Assembly (NCBI GenBank): GCA_024277795.1
Contig: JAJRUL010000025.1
Span: forward strand, 1 to 40,577
Length of the DNA stretch: 40,577 nucleotides
From: Candidatus Zixiibacteriota bacterium
GTDB lineage: Bacteria; Zixibacteria; MSB-5A5; GN15; FEB-12
Direction: 5' to 3'
Position numbers and translations under genes: made by a program
Part shown: positions 7,959 to 17,229 of the stretch, piece by piece
How the letters are laid out: each line of letters starts with the position of its first letter
Position numbering within the stretch: the stretch's first letter is position 1
The notes under the pieces: model-generated
Databases searched by the model: none
Told to the model about the DNA's origin: nothing
Seen by the model: only the letters and a program-made list of their open reading frames with translations

Positions 7959-9617
7959 ATGGATGCTATCAGAGCGATAATTTCACAAAGTGAGCCTCTT
8001 TTATTATTTTTAGTGATAGGTATTGGTTTTTTATTGGGGCAGATCAAGTTTCACGGATTCAAGCTTGGAGTAGCAGGAGTACTTTTTGTAGGGCTTCTTT
8101 TTGGTGCATGGGCACCGAACGGTGCAGAGCCAATGAGCATAGCCCACCAAGTTATGCAGGTTGGTTTAATCTTATTTGTCTATACTGTCGGGTTGTCGAG
8201 CGGATCAGGTTTCTTTGCTTCTTTGAAGAGTAAAGGTATACGCTTTAATGCGGTCCTCATTTTCTCATTAGTTGTGGGGGCTGTCGCAACAATTGGTGTT
8301 GGGTTGTGGATGAGCCTTGAGCCTGGGCAAATAGCAGGCGTTTTTTGCGGAGGACTAACTAATACTCCTGCATTGGCCGCCGCTACAGAACTTATTAATA
8401 ATACTGGGTTGGGCAATCCGAGTGATCCTGCAGTTGGTTATTCAATGACCTATCCATTCGGTATACTGGGAGGACTGTTAGCCTTTCAGCTCTTTACGGT
8501 GATGTATAAGAAAGCTGAAGCGAGTGAAAAGGCAGAGTCTGTCGCACGTGCGAAGAAAATATCGAATCTGTCCTCGGCAAGTTTTAAGGTTCAAAATCCA
8601 GAGCTGTTTGATCGACCGATCGGGCAACTTAGGATTCAAGAAAAAACTGATGTGGTAGTCTCCAGGCATTTGCATGGTGGGACGGAAACAGTTCCCACTA
8701 AGTATACTGTGTTACATGAGGGGGATGTGCTGACTGCGGTTGGAGCTGAAGAAAGCATTGAAAAAGCAGAGAAATTCTTTGGTGCCAGAACCACGGTTCA
8801 TCACAATGATTCAGGAGGTGCGATTACTGTACGACGTATCCTTGTGTCACGAAAAGAATTGGCAGGCAAGACGATTCATGAACTCGGTTTGGATCAAAAA
8901 TACAACGCTCAAATCACAAGACTTCGTAGAGCTGATATTGATATTGTCCCAGATCGTTATACGACACACCTAGAATTAGGTGATAGAGTTAGAGTCGTTA
9001 TGCCGAAAGAGCGTGCGTCAGATGTTGCGAAGTTCTTCGGAGATTCAGAACGGAGCATTTCAGAGCTTGACTATACTGCGTTAACACTTGGCATTTCTTT
9101 TGGCGTGCTTATGGGGATGATTCCAATTCCCATTCCAGGTGGAAGCCATGTCTCGCTTGGATTTGCAGGAGGACCTTTAGTTGCCGGTCTTATACTCGGG
9201 AAATTAGGTCGTACAGGTCCTTTGGTTTGGTCGATACCGTCTGAATCGAATCATGCTTTGAGGCATATCGGGCTTTTATTCTTCTTGGCTTCAGTCGGTG
9301 TTATGGCTGGTGGTCGCTTTTTCAACGCATTGTCAACAAATGGCTTGCAACTGTTTTCGCTTGGTTTACTTACTACAACCGTGACAACTGTTTTAATGCT
9401 CCTACTTTTACGACATTTTGCCAAGGCTACAATTGTTGAGTCTATCGGTGCAACGAGTGGGATGCAGACTCAGCCTGCTACGTTAGCTTGTGCATATGAG
9501 ATGTCAAAGTCTGATGATACGTATGTTGCATATGCTACGACCTATCCGATGGCAATGGTTGGTAAAATTATCATCGCTCAACTCATTATTATTATCTGCT
9601 CGATGATTTCCCACTAA
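7959..9617 (+). CDS. AspT/YidE/YbjL-family transporter with two TrkA-C domains
   Basis: The 552-residue protein has an N-terminal membrane half (about 1-185), a soluble middle (about 195-375) and a C-terminal membrane half (about 376-552). The middle has two RCK-C (TrkA-C) repeats, starting near SSASFKVQNPELFDRPIGQL and near AITVRRILVSRKELAGKTI. The membrane halves carry the family's GxxxFVYTVGLSSG and the repeated GGLTNTPALA / ATSGMQTQPATLA motifs expected of an inverted repeat. AspT from lactobacilli exchanges aspartate and alanine; E. coli YidE and YbjL have no firmly known substrate. So amino-acid or dicarboxylate exchange is a family-level guess. The gene is monocistronic by spacing. Confidence 0.92.
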   Translation: MDAIRAIISQSEPLLLFLVIGIGFLLGQIKFHGFKLGVAGVLFVGLLFGAWAPNGAEPMSIAHQVMQVGLILFVYTVGLSSGSGFFASLKSKGIRFNAVLIFSLVVGAVATIGVGLWMSLEPGQIAGVFCGGLTNTPALAAATELINNTGLGNPSDPAVGYSMTYPFGILGGLLAFQLFTVMYKKAEASEKAESVARAKKISNLSSASFKVQNPELFDRPIGQLRIQEKTDVVVSRHLHGGTETVPTKYTVLHEGDVLTAVGAEESIEKAEKFFGARTTVHHNDSGGAITVRRILVSRKELAGKTIHELGLDQKYNAQITRLRRADIDIVPDRYTTHLELGDRVRVVMPKERASDVAKFFGDSERSISELDYTALTLGISFGVLMGMIPIPIPGGSHVSLGFAGGPLVAGLILGKLGRTGPLVWSIPSESNHALRHIGLLFFLASVGVMAGGRFFNALSTNGLQLFSLGLLTTTVTTVLMLLLLRHFAKATIVESIGATSGMQTQPATLACAYEMSKSDDTYVAYATTYPMAMVGKIIIAQLIIIICSMISH

Positions 9618-9819
9618 TCCTAAAGTTGATTAGTTCGCCAGAGGCTTAGTGAAAAACTGCTAAGGCCTTCAATCATCTTTAATATGTTCAGTCTATGATG
9701 GAAGAAGAACATCTGTTCATAATCAGATGATAAGACTTTGCAAATAAGATTTATATGGACAATGTGAAGGATATGAGCCTATAATAGAAAAACAGGAAAT
9801 GCAAGATTCTGGATAATAT

Positions 9820-10512
9820 ATGCCTAGTAAAAAGATACTTGTCGTCGATGATGAGCGGGATATTGCGGAGCTGATAGCTTTTAATCTAGAGAGAGAGGGC
9901 TATGAAGTGACGACCGCAAATACGGGAGAGGAAGGATTGAGTAAGGCACAATCTATAATCCCTGACTTGATCGTTCTTGATATCATGCTTCCCGGCCTTA
10001 ATGGTCTTGATGTTTGTCGTCATCTAAAAAGTGAGCATGAGACTCAGAAAATACCGATTATTATGCTGACAGCTAAAGATGAAGATATTGATGTCGTGAC
10101 TGGGTTGGAGCTTGGGGCAGATGATTACTTAACGAAGCCATTTAGTCCAAAAATCTTGATTGCTCGAATCAGATCAGTCTTGCGTCGGCAAAGAAAAGAG
10201 ACAAAAGAACAGTTATCAGTAATGAAGTATGGAAATATAGTAATATACTCTGAAAAACATCAGGTAACTGTACATGGGGAAGCAGTCAACCTTACTCATA
10301 CGGAATTTGAAATTCTTTGTATTTTAGCACGCAGGCCCGGTTGGGTCTTTAGCCGTTCACAGTTAATAGATTCGTTGAGAGACGGTCAGCAGGTTATTAC
10401 TGATCGTGCGATTGATGTACAAATTGTTAATCTCAGGAAGAAGCTCGGAAATTGTAGTGACTATGTGCAAACGGTTAGGGGAGTGGGGTATCGAATGAAA
10501 GAGGTACAATGA
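9820..10512 (+). CDS. phoB: Phosphate-regulon response regulator, PhoB type
   Basis: OmpR/PhoB-family two-component regulator of 230 residues. The receiver domain (about 5-120) keeps the acidic pair D10/D11, phosphoacceptor D54 in VLDIMLPG, T84 in LTAKDED and K106 in LTKPF. The winged-helix DNA-binding domain covers about 135-228, with LTHTEFEILCILARRPGWVFSR split at 160-180 and the C-terminal VRGVGYRMKE. Its 3' end overlaps the kinase gene by four bases (atga), so the two are translated together. With pstSCAB-phoU directly downstream, the role as PhoB is well supported. The start has only a weak ggat as Shine-Dalgarno. Confidence 0.93.
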   Translation: MPSKKILVVDDERDIAELIAFNLEREGYEVTTANTGEEGLSKAQSIIPDLIVLDIMLPGLNGLDVCRHLKSEHETQKIPIIMLTAKDEDIDVVTGLELGADDYLTKPFSPKILIARIRSVLRRQRKETKEQLSVMKYGNIVIYSEKHQVTVHGEAVNLTHTEFEILCILARRPGWVFSRSQLIDSLRDGQQVITDRAIDVQIVNLRKKLGNCSDYVQTVRGVGYRMKEVQ

Positions 10513-12284
10513 AACGTCGCCCTCTCTTTTGGAAAGTCTATCCATATTATTTTATCATCATCATTGCGGCTCTTGCCCTGACAGCTTTCTATGGCTCGCG
10601 TGAAATGAGGGCGCTTTATACCCATCAGCTTACTTCAACATTGGAAGAACGTGCTCGTATTGTTGCACGAAATACAGAATTACTAATACTGTCAGGTAAT
10701 GAATCTGATTTAGAAAATGAATGTAAGGAGATTGAGGAATTATCGGGAACAAGAATAACAATCATCAGCAAAGACGGGAGGGTCTTAGGTGACTCCCATA
10801 GAGATCCCGCCAATATGGAAAACCACCGGACTCGACCTGAGATTGTTACTGCCTTACAAAATGATGTAGGTGTGTCAACGAGATACAGCGGAACTCTTCA
10901 GGTTTCAATGGTTTATGTCGCTGTTCCTGTCAAAGATCAAAATGGCAATATTGTCGCAGTTGTACGTGCATCTGTCCCTGTTTCTGATGTGGAGGACGCG
11001 TTATCCTCGTTCTATAATAATATTGCTTTTGGTGGTTTGGTAATACTCCTGCTCGCAGGAATAGTTAGTGTATTCTTATTTCGAGCACTTACGGTTCCCC
11101 TGAGAGAACTTCGTGACGGAGTTATGCGATTTGCCGATGGTGACTTTGACGCAAAACTGAGGATTCCGAGTGTTGAAGAAGTTGCTGACCTTGCAATGTC
11201 TATGAATACTATGGCTTCGCAGTTAGATAGCAGGATTCGTACAATTGCGAAGCAGAAGAATGAGCGTGAAGCTATACTTTCTAGTATGTCTGAAGGAGTT
11301 CTTGCACTAGATACCCACGAAAAAGTAGTCTCTCTCAATCGGGTTGCCGCTGAACTGCTTAACCTTGAACCTGATCAAGTGAGAGGATTGGCAATTTATG
11401 AAATAATAAGAATCCCGTCACTTCTTGAGTTTGCTGAAAAAGCGTCAACAAGTTCGACTATGACTGAGACGGAAATTACTGTGTCCTCTCCCGATGTACG
11501 ATGCTTGAAAGTTAAAGCGACAATGCTGAAGGATAATCTTGGGCATCGTGTTGGTACTGTCTTGGTGTTCAATGACATAACGAAAATAAAGAGGCTAGAG
11601 GGTATCAGAAAAGAGTTTGTAGCAAATGTGTCTCATGAACTTAAAACTCCGATTACTGCAATAACTGTCTCAGTTGAAACACTTCTTGAGCAGGATGCAA
11701 TCAGTTCCGTTGACAGCAGGCGGTTTCTTGAAATGATAGCAAAGCATTCTGAGCGTCTTAATGATCTTATTGAAGATCTGCTTGCTTTGGCCAAGTTGGA
11801 AAGTGAATCAGAACGAGAAGAGGTCTCGGTACAAGTCACGCATGTGCTGGATATGATCAATTCTTCTGTAGAGATCTGTCATGAAAAGAGTTTACGGCGA
11901 AATGTTAAACTGAAGGTTCAATGTCAGGAAGGGTTGTATCTGTCAGTGAACAGGGGGCAGATTGAACAGGCTATGGTTAATCTCTTGGATAATGCTATCA
12001 AGTATTGCTCTGAAGGTTCATCAGTAACCATTAAAGCATACGCTGAAAAGGACGAGATTGTACTATCTGTGCAAGATACAGGACCTGGGATTTCTGCTGA
12101 GCATCTTCCACGGTTATTTGAACGGTTCTATCGTGTAGATCAAGCCCGAAGCAGGGAGGCAGGCGGAACAGGGTTGGGATTAGCTATTGTCAAGCATATT
12201 GCCTTATCTCATGGTGGGCGGGTTGCTGTTGAGAGTGAATTGGGAGTGGGAAGCATTTTTTCATTGTATTTACCCGCTTCTTGA
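10509..12284 (+). CDS. phoR: Phosphate-regulon sensor histidine kinase, PhoR type
   Basis: The 591-residue inner-membrane kinase has TM1 at about 11-27, an extracytoplasmic sensor of about 140 residues, TM2 at about 172-192, a HAMP linker to about 245, a PAS domain at about 252-360 (AILSSMSEGVLALD), HisKA with the phosphoacceptor H376 in FVANVSHELKTPI, and an HATPase domain (N box NLLDNAIKY near 491, G1 box DTGPGI near 523, TGLGLAIV further on). This is the full PhoR layout of the larger, Bacillus-like type with a real periplasmic sensor, unlike the short E. coli PhoR. It would phosphorylate the PhoB encoded directly upstream, probably with input from PstSCAB and PhoU. Confidence 0.93.
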   Translation: MKRRPLFWKVYPYYFIIIIAALALTAFYGSREMRALYTHQLTSTLEERARIVARNTELLILSGNESDLENECKEIEELSGTRITIISKDGRVLGDSHRDPANMENHRTRPEIVTALQNDVGVSTRYSGTLQVSMVYVAVPVKDQNGNIVAVVRASVPVSDVEDALSSFYNNIAFGGLVILLLAGIVSVFLFRALTVPLRELRDGVMRFADGDFDAKLRIPSVEEVADLAMSMNTMASQLDSRIRTIAKQKNEREAILSSMSEGVLALDTHEKVVSLNRVAAELLNLEPDQVRGLAIYEIIRIPSLLEFAEKASTSSTMTETEITVSSPDVRCLKVKATMLKDNLGHRVGTVLVFNDITKIKRLEGIRKEFVANVSHELKTPITAITVSVETLLEQDAISSVDSRRFLEMIAKHSERLNDLIEDLLALAKLESESEREEVSVQVTHVLDMINSSVEICHEKSLRRNVKLKVQCQEGLYLSVNRGQIEQAMVNLLDNAIKYCSEGSSVTIKAYAEKDEIVLSVQDTGPGISAEHLPRLFERFYRVDQARSREAGGTGLGLAIVKHIALSHGGRVAVESELGVGSIFSLYLPAS

Positions 12285-12338
12285 TCCTTATTTCTACATA
12301 TTCAGATTTTTTGTAAAATCACACAATTCTAATTTGGC

Positions 12339-12360
12339 CTTAACATAATCTTAACATTTG
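12339..12360 (+). promoter_or_regulatory. Putative Pho box: two 11-bp direct repeats
   Basis: The octamer cttaacat occurs at 12339-12346 and 12350-12357, so the repeat period is exactly 11 bp (units 12339-12349 and 12350-12360). Tandem TTAACA-type hexamers at one-turn spacing are the binding pattern of PhoP of Bacillus, and 11-bp tandem units are the pattern of PhoB of E. coli. It lies about 80 bases before the porin ATG and directly behind phoR, the right place to control the porin-pst genes. The -10 element is not clear. Confidence 0.65.
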
Positions 12361-12441
12361 CATCGTTTACTCGTTTGAATACGAAAACGGCATACTGGAC
12401 TACGGTGTGCTATAGAGGAAAACGAAAGCAAAGGAAAAAGA

Positions 12442-13512
12442 ATGAAAAGAGTGGTAGGGGTCATGTTACTTTCGCTCATAGCAATCTCTGGGTCGCTAAA
12501 AGCGGCTGAGACTGCTGTGCATGGTCGTTTGTATTCCCATTGGGAGTATGATATGACTGACGGAGCTGATGGGATGAATGAATTTGGGCTTGGGCGAGCG
12601 TATGTAACGGTAAAATCAAAGCTCTCAGATTTTACCTCAGTAAGAATTACAAGTGATTTTCGTAAGGCAAAGATTGACGATAATGGCAAAGTTAAGGCTC
12701 GTTACTATGTGATCATTAAGTATGGTTATCTCGATTGGAAACCATCCTTTGGTAAGAAAGCGCTTAAATTTCGCTTCGGTTTGCAACCAACACCATATAT
12801 TGATTTTCAGAACAAGATGTGGGGGCGCAGGTATCTTTCGAAAACAGTTAGTGATCTAAACAAGTTTTTGACATCCTCTGATGCTGGAGCCTCTCTTTAT
12901 CTTGCATTAGGTCAAAAAGGAAAATTCGGTTCACTCTTCTTTGGTGTATTCAACGGAACTTCATATTCAAGCCTGGGCGATTTGAACAAACAGAAAGACT
13001 TTAACTTTTTTGCGAAGATTAAGCCATTCTCCAACAACGATGACTTTAAGAAATCTGTTATCGTTGCTCAGTATTACAAAGGTACGCAAAATATGCTGTT
13101 TGACGACACAACTCTTGCTGGTGACTACAAGAATGATCTTGTATCTGTAGGCGCTTTGCTTGCCTATCGAGGTCTACTTCATCTCGGAATGGATATGAAC
13201 TGGCACACTGAAGGAGCTGGCGTAGGCAATGTTGACAGCAAAGAGAGTGGGAGTTCATTTCATGGTACATTGTTTTTGGGAGAAATCGTCAAAGATTCCA
13301 AGTTTATGAGTACGATGAATCTCTTTGGGCGATATGATATCTTTGATCCAAATACTGATGCAAGTAATGATGCGGAGAAGATGTTCATTGTCGGCTTCGA
13401 GTGCAATCCGACTAAAGGATTCAAAGCATCTGTCAATCTTCGAAATACAAGCTTTGATGACAATAGCACAACTGAAAAGCAACTGTTCGTAAACACCCTA
13501 TTTAAATTCTAA
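12442..13512 (+). CDS. Outer-membrane porin, probably phosphate-starvation induced
   Basis: The 356-residue protein has a signal peptide (about 1-21, VVGVMLLSLIAISGSLKA) and a mature chain rich in alternating aromatic and polar strands, ending in Phe (LFVNTLFKF), the usual signature of a trimeric or monomeric beta-barrel inserted by the BAM complex. Early strands HGRLYSHWEYD and GLGRAYVTVKSKLSDFTSVRI resemble porins of the OprO/OprP-like group. Placement between phoR and pstS, 10 bases before pstS and behind a Pho-box-like repeat, suggests that it lets phosphate or other anions through the outer membrane when phosphate is scarce. The specificity is inference. aaggaaaaaga supports the start. 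Confidence 0.85.
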   Translation: MKRVVGVMLLSLIAISGSLKAAETAVHGRLYSHWEYDMTDGADGMNEFGLGRAYVTVKSKLSDFTSVRITSDFRKAKIDDNGKVKARYYVIIKYGYLDWKPSFGKKALKFRFGLQPTPYIDFQNKMWGRRYLSKTVSDLNKFLTSSDAGASLYLALGQKGKFGSLFFGVFNGTSYSSLGDLNKQKDFNFFAKIKPFSNNDDFKKSVIVAQYYKGTQNMLFDDTTLAGDYKNDLVSVGALLAYRGLLHLGMDMNWHTEGAGVGNVDSKESGSSFHGTLFLGEIVKDSKFMSTMNLFGRYDIFDPNTDASNDAEKMFIVGFECNPTKGFKASVNLRNTSFDDNSTTEKQLFVNTLFKF

Positions 13513-13522
13513 GGATTGAAAG

Positions 13523-14374
13523 ATGATTAAGAAACTGATGTTCCTTGGTTTGGCTCTTGCAACTGTCAGCATGATCTATGCTAACAGTCGCATTACAATC
13601 AAAGGTTCCGACACGCTCATACGCTTAGGTCAACGTTGGGCCGAAGAGTATATGAAGCAAAACCCCGGAGTTGTTATTCAAGTCTCAGGTGGTGGGTCAG
13701 GTACTGGTATTGCCGCTTTACTTAATGGCGGAACAGATATTTGCGAAGCATCACGAGATATGAAGGAGAAAGAGTACAAATTGGCTGAGAAAAAAGGGAT
13801 AACACCTCATCGTGTCTCAGTAGCTCTTGACGGAATTGCGTTGTATCTCAATGAAAAGAATCCTGTTCGTGAACTGAGCTTTGCACAACTGAAAGGTATT
13901 TATACCGGCGCAATCACAAACTGGAAAGAAGTGGGCGGACAGGATGCTCGAATCATAGTCTATGGACGTGAAAACAATTCTGGAACTTATGCTTTCTTTA
14001 AGAAAAAAGTTCTCAATAAGGAAGACTATTACGTGTACACTCAAGCTTTACCAGGAACCGCCGCTGTTGTCAATGCAGTTTCAAAGGATGTCAATGGTAT
14101 AGGGTATGGTGGAATTGCTTGGGCGAAGAATGTGAAGTTTGTCGCTGTCAGGATTACTGATGCAGACCCTGCAGTTCTACCTTCAGCCGAGACAGTATCC
14201 AACGGTACATATCCTATTTCAAGGGATCTATACTGGTTCTTTAATGGAACTCCGACAGGTGAATTAAAGAAGCTGTTGAATTGGGCACTTTCTGAAGAAG
14301 GCCAGAAAGTAGCTGTCGATATGGACTATGTTCCACTTCCTAAGGAACGTGCTATAGCCCAGACTATGCAATAG
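13523..14374 (+). CDS. pstS: Phosphate ABC transporter, substrate-binding protein
   Basis: The 283-residue protein binds phosphate in the periplasm and delivers it to the PstCA channel. Signal peptide is about 1-20. The phosphate-binding loop region is IKGSDTL at 26-32, SGGGSGTGI at 55-63, ASRDM at 76-80 and the second-lobe GRENNSGTYAFF near 149-160, all in the order expected for PstS. aagga lies seven bases before the ATG. It follows the porin by 10 bases, so the two share a transcript. A stem-loop separates it from pstC, which may keep the PstS level above that of the membrane subunits. Confidence 0.95.
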   Translation: MIKKLMFLGLALATVSMIYANSRITIKGSDTLIRLGQRWAEEYMKQNPGVVIQVSGGGSGTGIAALLNGGTDICEASRDMKEKEYKLAEKKGITPHRVSVALDGIALYLNEKNPVRELSFAQLKGIYTGAITNWKEVGGQDARIIVYGRENNSGTYAFFKKKVLNKEDYYVYTQALPGTAAVVNAVSKDVNGIGYGGIAWAKNVKFVAVRITDADPAVLPSAETVSNGTYPISRDLYWFFNGTPTGELKKLLNWALSEEGQKVAVDMDYVPLPKERAIAQTMQ

Positions 14375-14421
14375 AGAGATTACTTGTTCAATCCTGTTCA
14401 AGTAAGCTTAAGAATCAATGG

Positions 14422-14450
14422 CGGACAGTGTTATGTATAGCACTGTTCCG
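14422..14450 (+). promoter_or_regulatory. Intercistronic stem-loop between pstS and pstC
   Basis: Arms cggacagtg (14422-14430) and cactgttccg (14441-14450) pair with one bulged base around a 10-nt loop. There is no T tract. Such hairpins downstream of binding-protein genes can protect the upstream mRNA and raise binding-protein yield relative to permease; that role here is inference. Confidence 0.5.
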
Positions 14451-14469
14451 TCCTGTTTGGGAGAATATT

Positions 14470-15429
14470 TTGCAACAGTTGCAGTTTAAGCCGAAATCGA
14501 AGTGGCGAGAATATCTCGGTGAGAAATTTATCTCTGCAAATGCCCTAGTGGCATTGCTGGCCATTTTTTTGATTTTTGCTTTTATTTTCAAAGAGGCGAT
14601 ACCGATTTTTACTGACAGCTTCATTCAAGAAGAAGCAAGTATGGACAAGCTCATACTCAAGCAGCAGTACTATGAGGGACGACCCGCTAAGTTTTCATGG
14701 CAACCAAACTCTGAAGTACCTAAGTATTCATTGTTTCCATTATTAGTAGGAACTCTTAAAGCCGCTTTTATCGCGATGTTATTTGCTGCCCCATTGGGTG
14801 TTGGCGGAGCGATATATTCATCTGAGTTTGCATCTAGGCGTATGCGTGAATTAATCAAACCCGTTATTGAAATGTTAGCGGCCATCCCCTCAGTGGTTCT
14901 CGGATTCTTTTCCTTAATGGTATTGGCTACATTTCTTCAAAATACTTTTGGTTTCACTTTCCGATTAAACTCAATCAATGCAGGTATAGGGTTGGGATTG
15001 GCAGTTGTACCGATTGTCTTCACCGTTGCCGAAGATTCAATGACCTCAGTTCCGCGATCTCTACGGGATGCAGCGACAGCACTTGGTGCTAACCCGTGGC
15101 AGGTATCGCTCACAACTGTTCTACCGGCGGCTCTTCCTGGAATATCTGCTGGTATTGTATTAGGTTTCGGTAGAGCAATAGGGGAGACCATGATTGTTCT
15201 AATGGCTTCGGGAAATGCCGCAATCATTAGTGCGAATTTTGCCGATTCTATCAGGACGTTTTCAGCTACTATTGCCGCTGAATTAGGTGAAGTCGTTTTT
15301 GGAAGTGGTCACTACACTGTCCTTTTTATGATCGGAACGTTACTGTTTATGTTCACTTTTATCATTAACTTGAGTGGTGATCTCGTGCTGTCGAAGTTGA
15401 AAGAAAGATTTCAGGGGAAGATGTCATGA
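14470..15429 (+). CDS. pstC: Phosphate ABC transporter, permease subunit PstC
   Basis: Inner-membrane permease subunit with about six transmembrane segments. I place the start at TTG 14470 because gggag (14459-14463) lies six bases upstream; the frame stays open to a GTG at 14428, but that codon falls inside the pstS-pstC stem-loop. The product would be 319 residues. The binding-protein-dependent transport signature is seen in RSLRDAATALGANPWQVSLT followed by VLPAALPGISAGIVLGFGRAIGET, the EAA loop that docks on PstB. There is a longer periplasmic insert after the first helix (about 50-90). The end overlaps pstA by four bases (atga). Confidence 0.93.
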   Translation: MQQLQFKPKSKWREYLGEKFISANALVALLAIFLIFAFIFKEAIPIFTDSFIQEEASMDKLILKQQYYEGRPAKFSWQPNSEVPKYSLFPLLVGTLKAAFIAMLFAAPLGVGGAIYSSEFASRRMRELIKPVIEMLAAIPSVVLGFFSLMVLATFLQNTFGFTFRLNSINAGIGLGLAVVPIVFTVAEDSMTSVPRSLRDAATALGANPWQVSLTTVLPAALPGISAGIVLGFGRAIGETMIVLMASGNAAIISANFADSIRTFSATIAAELGEVVFGSGHYTVLFMIGTLLFMFTFIINLSGDLVLSKLKERFQGKMS

Positions 15430-16394
15430 TAACTGAATATTCCTCAAATCATACTACGTCAGTACGAAATTTAGCACGTGAACTCGTATTTAAGTCGAAA
15501 AGTAATGGTGCAATACCCCGTTCACTGACATTAGTTGCGGTAGGGATTATTATACTGATCCTCGCTGTAATAATGGGGGATATTTTCATAGGCGGAATCG
15601 GGACTATTAGTTGGGAATTCCTGACTCATCCTCCTGAGCAGGGAATGGAGGCAGGGGGGATATTTCCCGCTATCTTTGGAACTGTTGCGCTTGTTTTGCT
15701 GATGGTTATTGCTGTCGTTCCGATAGGTGTTTGTTCGGCTATTTACCTTCAGGAATATACTCGTCCTGATTCTATGCTCACTCGTATGATACGAGTTGCG
15801 ATAAACAATTTAGCAGGTGTACCGTCAATTGTCTTCGGTCTTTTCGGGTTAGGGTTCTTTATCGGTTTTGTAGGCGGTGGGTTGGATTCCATCTTTTATG
15901 CCGATCAGGGGCCTGTTTGGGGACAACCTGCTATTATATGGGCCGCTTTGACACTAGCGCTCCTAACTTTGCCTGTTGTCATAGTTACTACTGAGGAGGC
16001 GTTGCGGACAATTCCAGTCGAACTGAAGCAGGCCAGCTATGCGCTAGGTGGAACAAAACTTCAGACGATATGGCGTATTATTATTCCTCAAGCTATGCCT
16101 GGAATCCTGACAGGATCGATTCTTGCAGTATCACGCGGTGCAGGTGAGGTCGCCCCGATCATGTTTACCGGTGCGGCCTATTATTTGTCAAACCTACCAA
16201 CGAAACTAAATGATCAATTTATGGAAATGGGATATCACGTATATGTGATGGCTACTCAATCCCCTGATATTGAGGCTACTAAGCCTATCCTTTATGGAAC
16301 AGTACTTGTCCTTTTAATGCTTACATTTGCCCTGAACTTTGTGGCAATTATGATTCGTTCAAGAATGAGAAAGAACCGTGAGAATGTCCAATAA
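15426..16394 (+). CDS. pstA: Phosphate ABC transporter, permease subunit PstA
   Basis: The 322-residue partner of PstC has about six transmembrane segments. The EAA loop is visible as [20 protein letters not shown] followed by [22 protein letters not shown]. The segment [18 protein letters not shown] is typical of PstA. It overlaps pstC by 4 bases and pstB by up to 17 bases, so the three transporter genes are tightly coupled. N-terminus of about 30 residues is cytosolic and unremarkable. Confidence 0.94.
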   Translation: MITEYSSNHTTSVRNLARELVFKSKSNGAIPRSLTLVAVGIIILILAVIMGDIFIGGIGTISWEFLTHPPEQGMEAGGIFPAIFGTVALVLLMVIAVVPIGVCSAIYLQEYTRPDSMLTRMIRVAINNLAGVPSIVFGLFGLGFFIGFVGGGLDSIFYADQGPVWGQPAIIWAALTLALLTLPVVIVTTEEALRTIPVELKQASYALGGTKLQTIWRIIIPQAMPGILTGSILAVSRGAGEVAPIMFTGAAYYLSNLPTKLNDQFMEMGYHVYVMATQSPDIEATKPILYGTVLVLLMLTFALNFVAIMIRSRMRKNRENVQ

Positions 16395-17208
16395 TACGAA
16401 AGAAGCCAAAACTGTGAAATCAGCAGACCCAGTTGAACCTGCATCAATCTCTGCGGATATTAAGTTTACAATCCGAAATCTGAATTTCTTCTATGGGAAT
16501 GCTCAAGCATTGTTTGATATTAATCTCGATGTAAGCAGACATAGAGTGACCGCACTAATCGGGCCATCTGGTTGTGGGAAGTCTACATTTCTGCGTACTC
16601 TCAATCGCATGAATGAGACAATACCGGGAACTCGGATGGTTGGTGATGTACTACTTGATGATCGGGATATTTATAGAGATTTTGACGAACCTTCTCAAGT
16701 GCGAACACGAGTAGGGATGGTTTTCCAAAAATCAAATCCCTTTCCCAAGTCGATTTTTGACAATGTTGCCTATGGTCTTCGTGTCAACGGCATTACTGAC
16801 AAGGGCTTAATTGCTGAGGTTGTTGAGGAATCATTAAAGCAATCAGCACTATGGGATGAGGTTAAAGATAAATTAGACAATAGCGCTTTTATGCTCTCAG
16901 GTGGACAACAGCAACGTTTGTGTATTGCCAGAGCTTTGGCCATAAGGCCGGAGGTTATCCTAATGGATGAACCCGCTTCAGCTCTTGATCCAATTTCAAC
17001 ATCTAAAATTGAGGACTTGATTACTGAGTTAAGAAAGAAATATACGATTGTAATCGTAACTCATAATATGCAACAAGCGGCTCGTGTCTCTGATAGGACA
17101 GCATTCTTCTATGAAGGGGTATTGATTGAGGTTGGTAAGACGAAGGAGTTATTTACTCGTCCTCAAAAGAAAAAAACAGAAGATTACATAACTGGTAGAT
17201 TCGGATGA
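16378..17208 (+). CDS. pstB: Phosphate ABC transporter, ATPase subunit PstB
   Basis: Cytosolic ATPase that powers PstCA. Walker A is GPSGCGKST at 62-70, the Q loop [12 protein letters not shown] carries the PstB-specific SNPFPKSI phrase, the ABC signature LSGGQQQR starts near 173 and Walker B VILMDEP ends near 199, followed by the switch His in [11 protein letters not shown]. The start may be GTG 16378 or ATG 16384; the difference is two residues and neither has a clear Shine-Dalgarno, consistent with coupling to the overlapping pstA. The N-terminal 30 residues before the ABC core are a non-conserved extension. Confidence 0.95.
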   Translation: MRMSNNTKEAKTVKSADPVEPASISADIKFTIRNLNFFYGNAQALFDINLDVSRHRVTALIGPSGCGKSTFLRTLNRMNETIPGTRMVGDVLLDDRDIYRDFDEPSQVRTRVGMVFQKSNPFPKSIFDNVAYGLRVNGITDKGLIAEVVEESLKQSALWDEVKDKLDNSAFMLSGGQQQRLCIARALAIRPEVILMDEPASALDPISTSKIEDLITELRKKYTIVIVTHNMQQAARVSDRTAFFYEGVLIEVGKTKELFTRPQKKKTEDYITGRFG

Positions 17209-17229
17209 TTATTTTAAGAGAGAAAAGTT

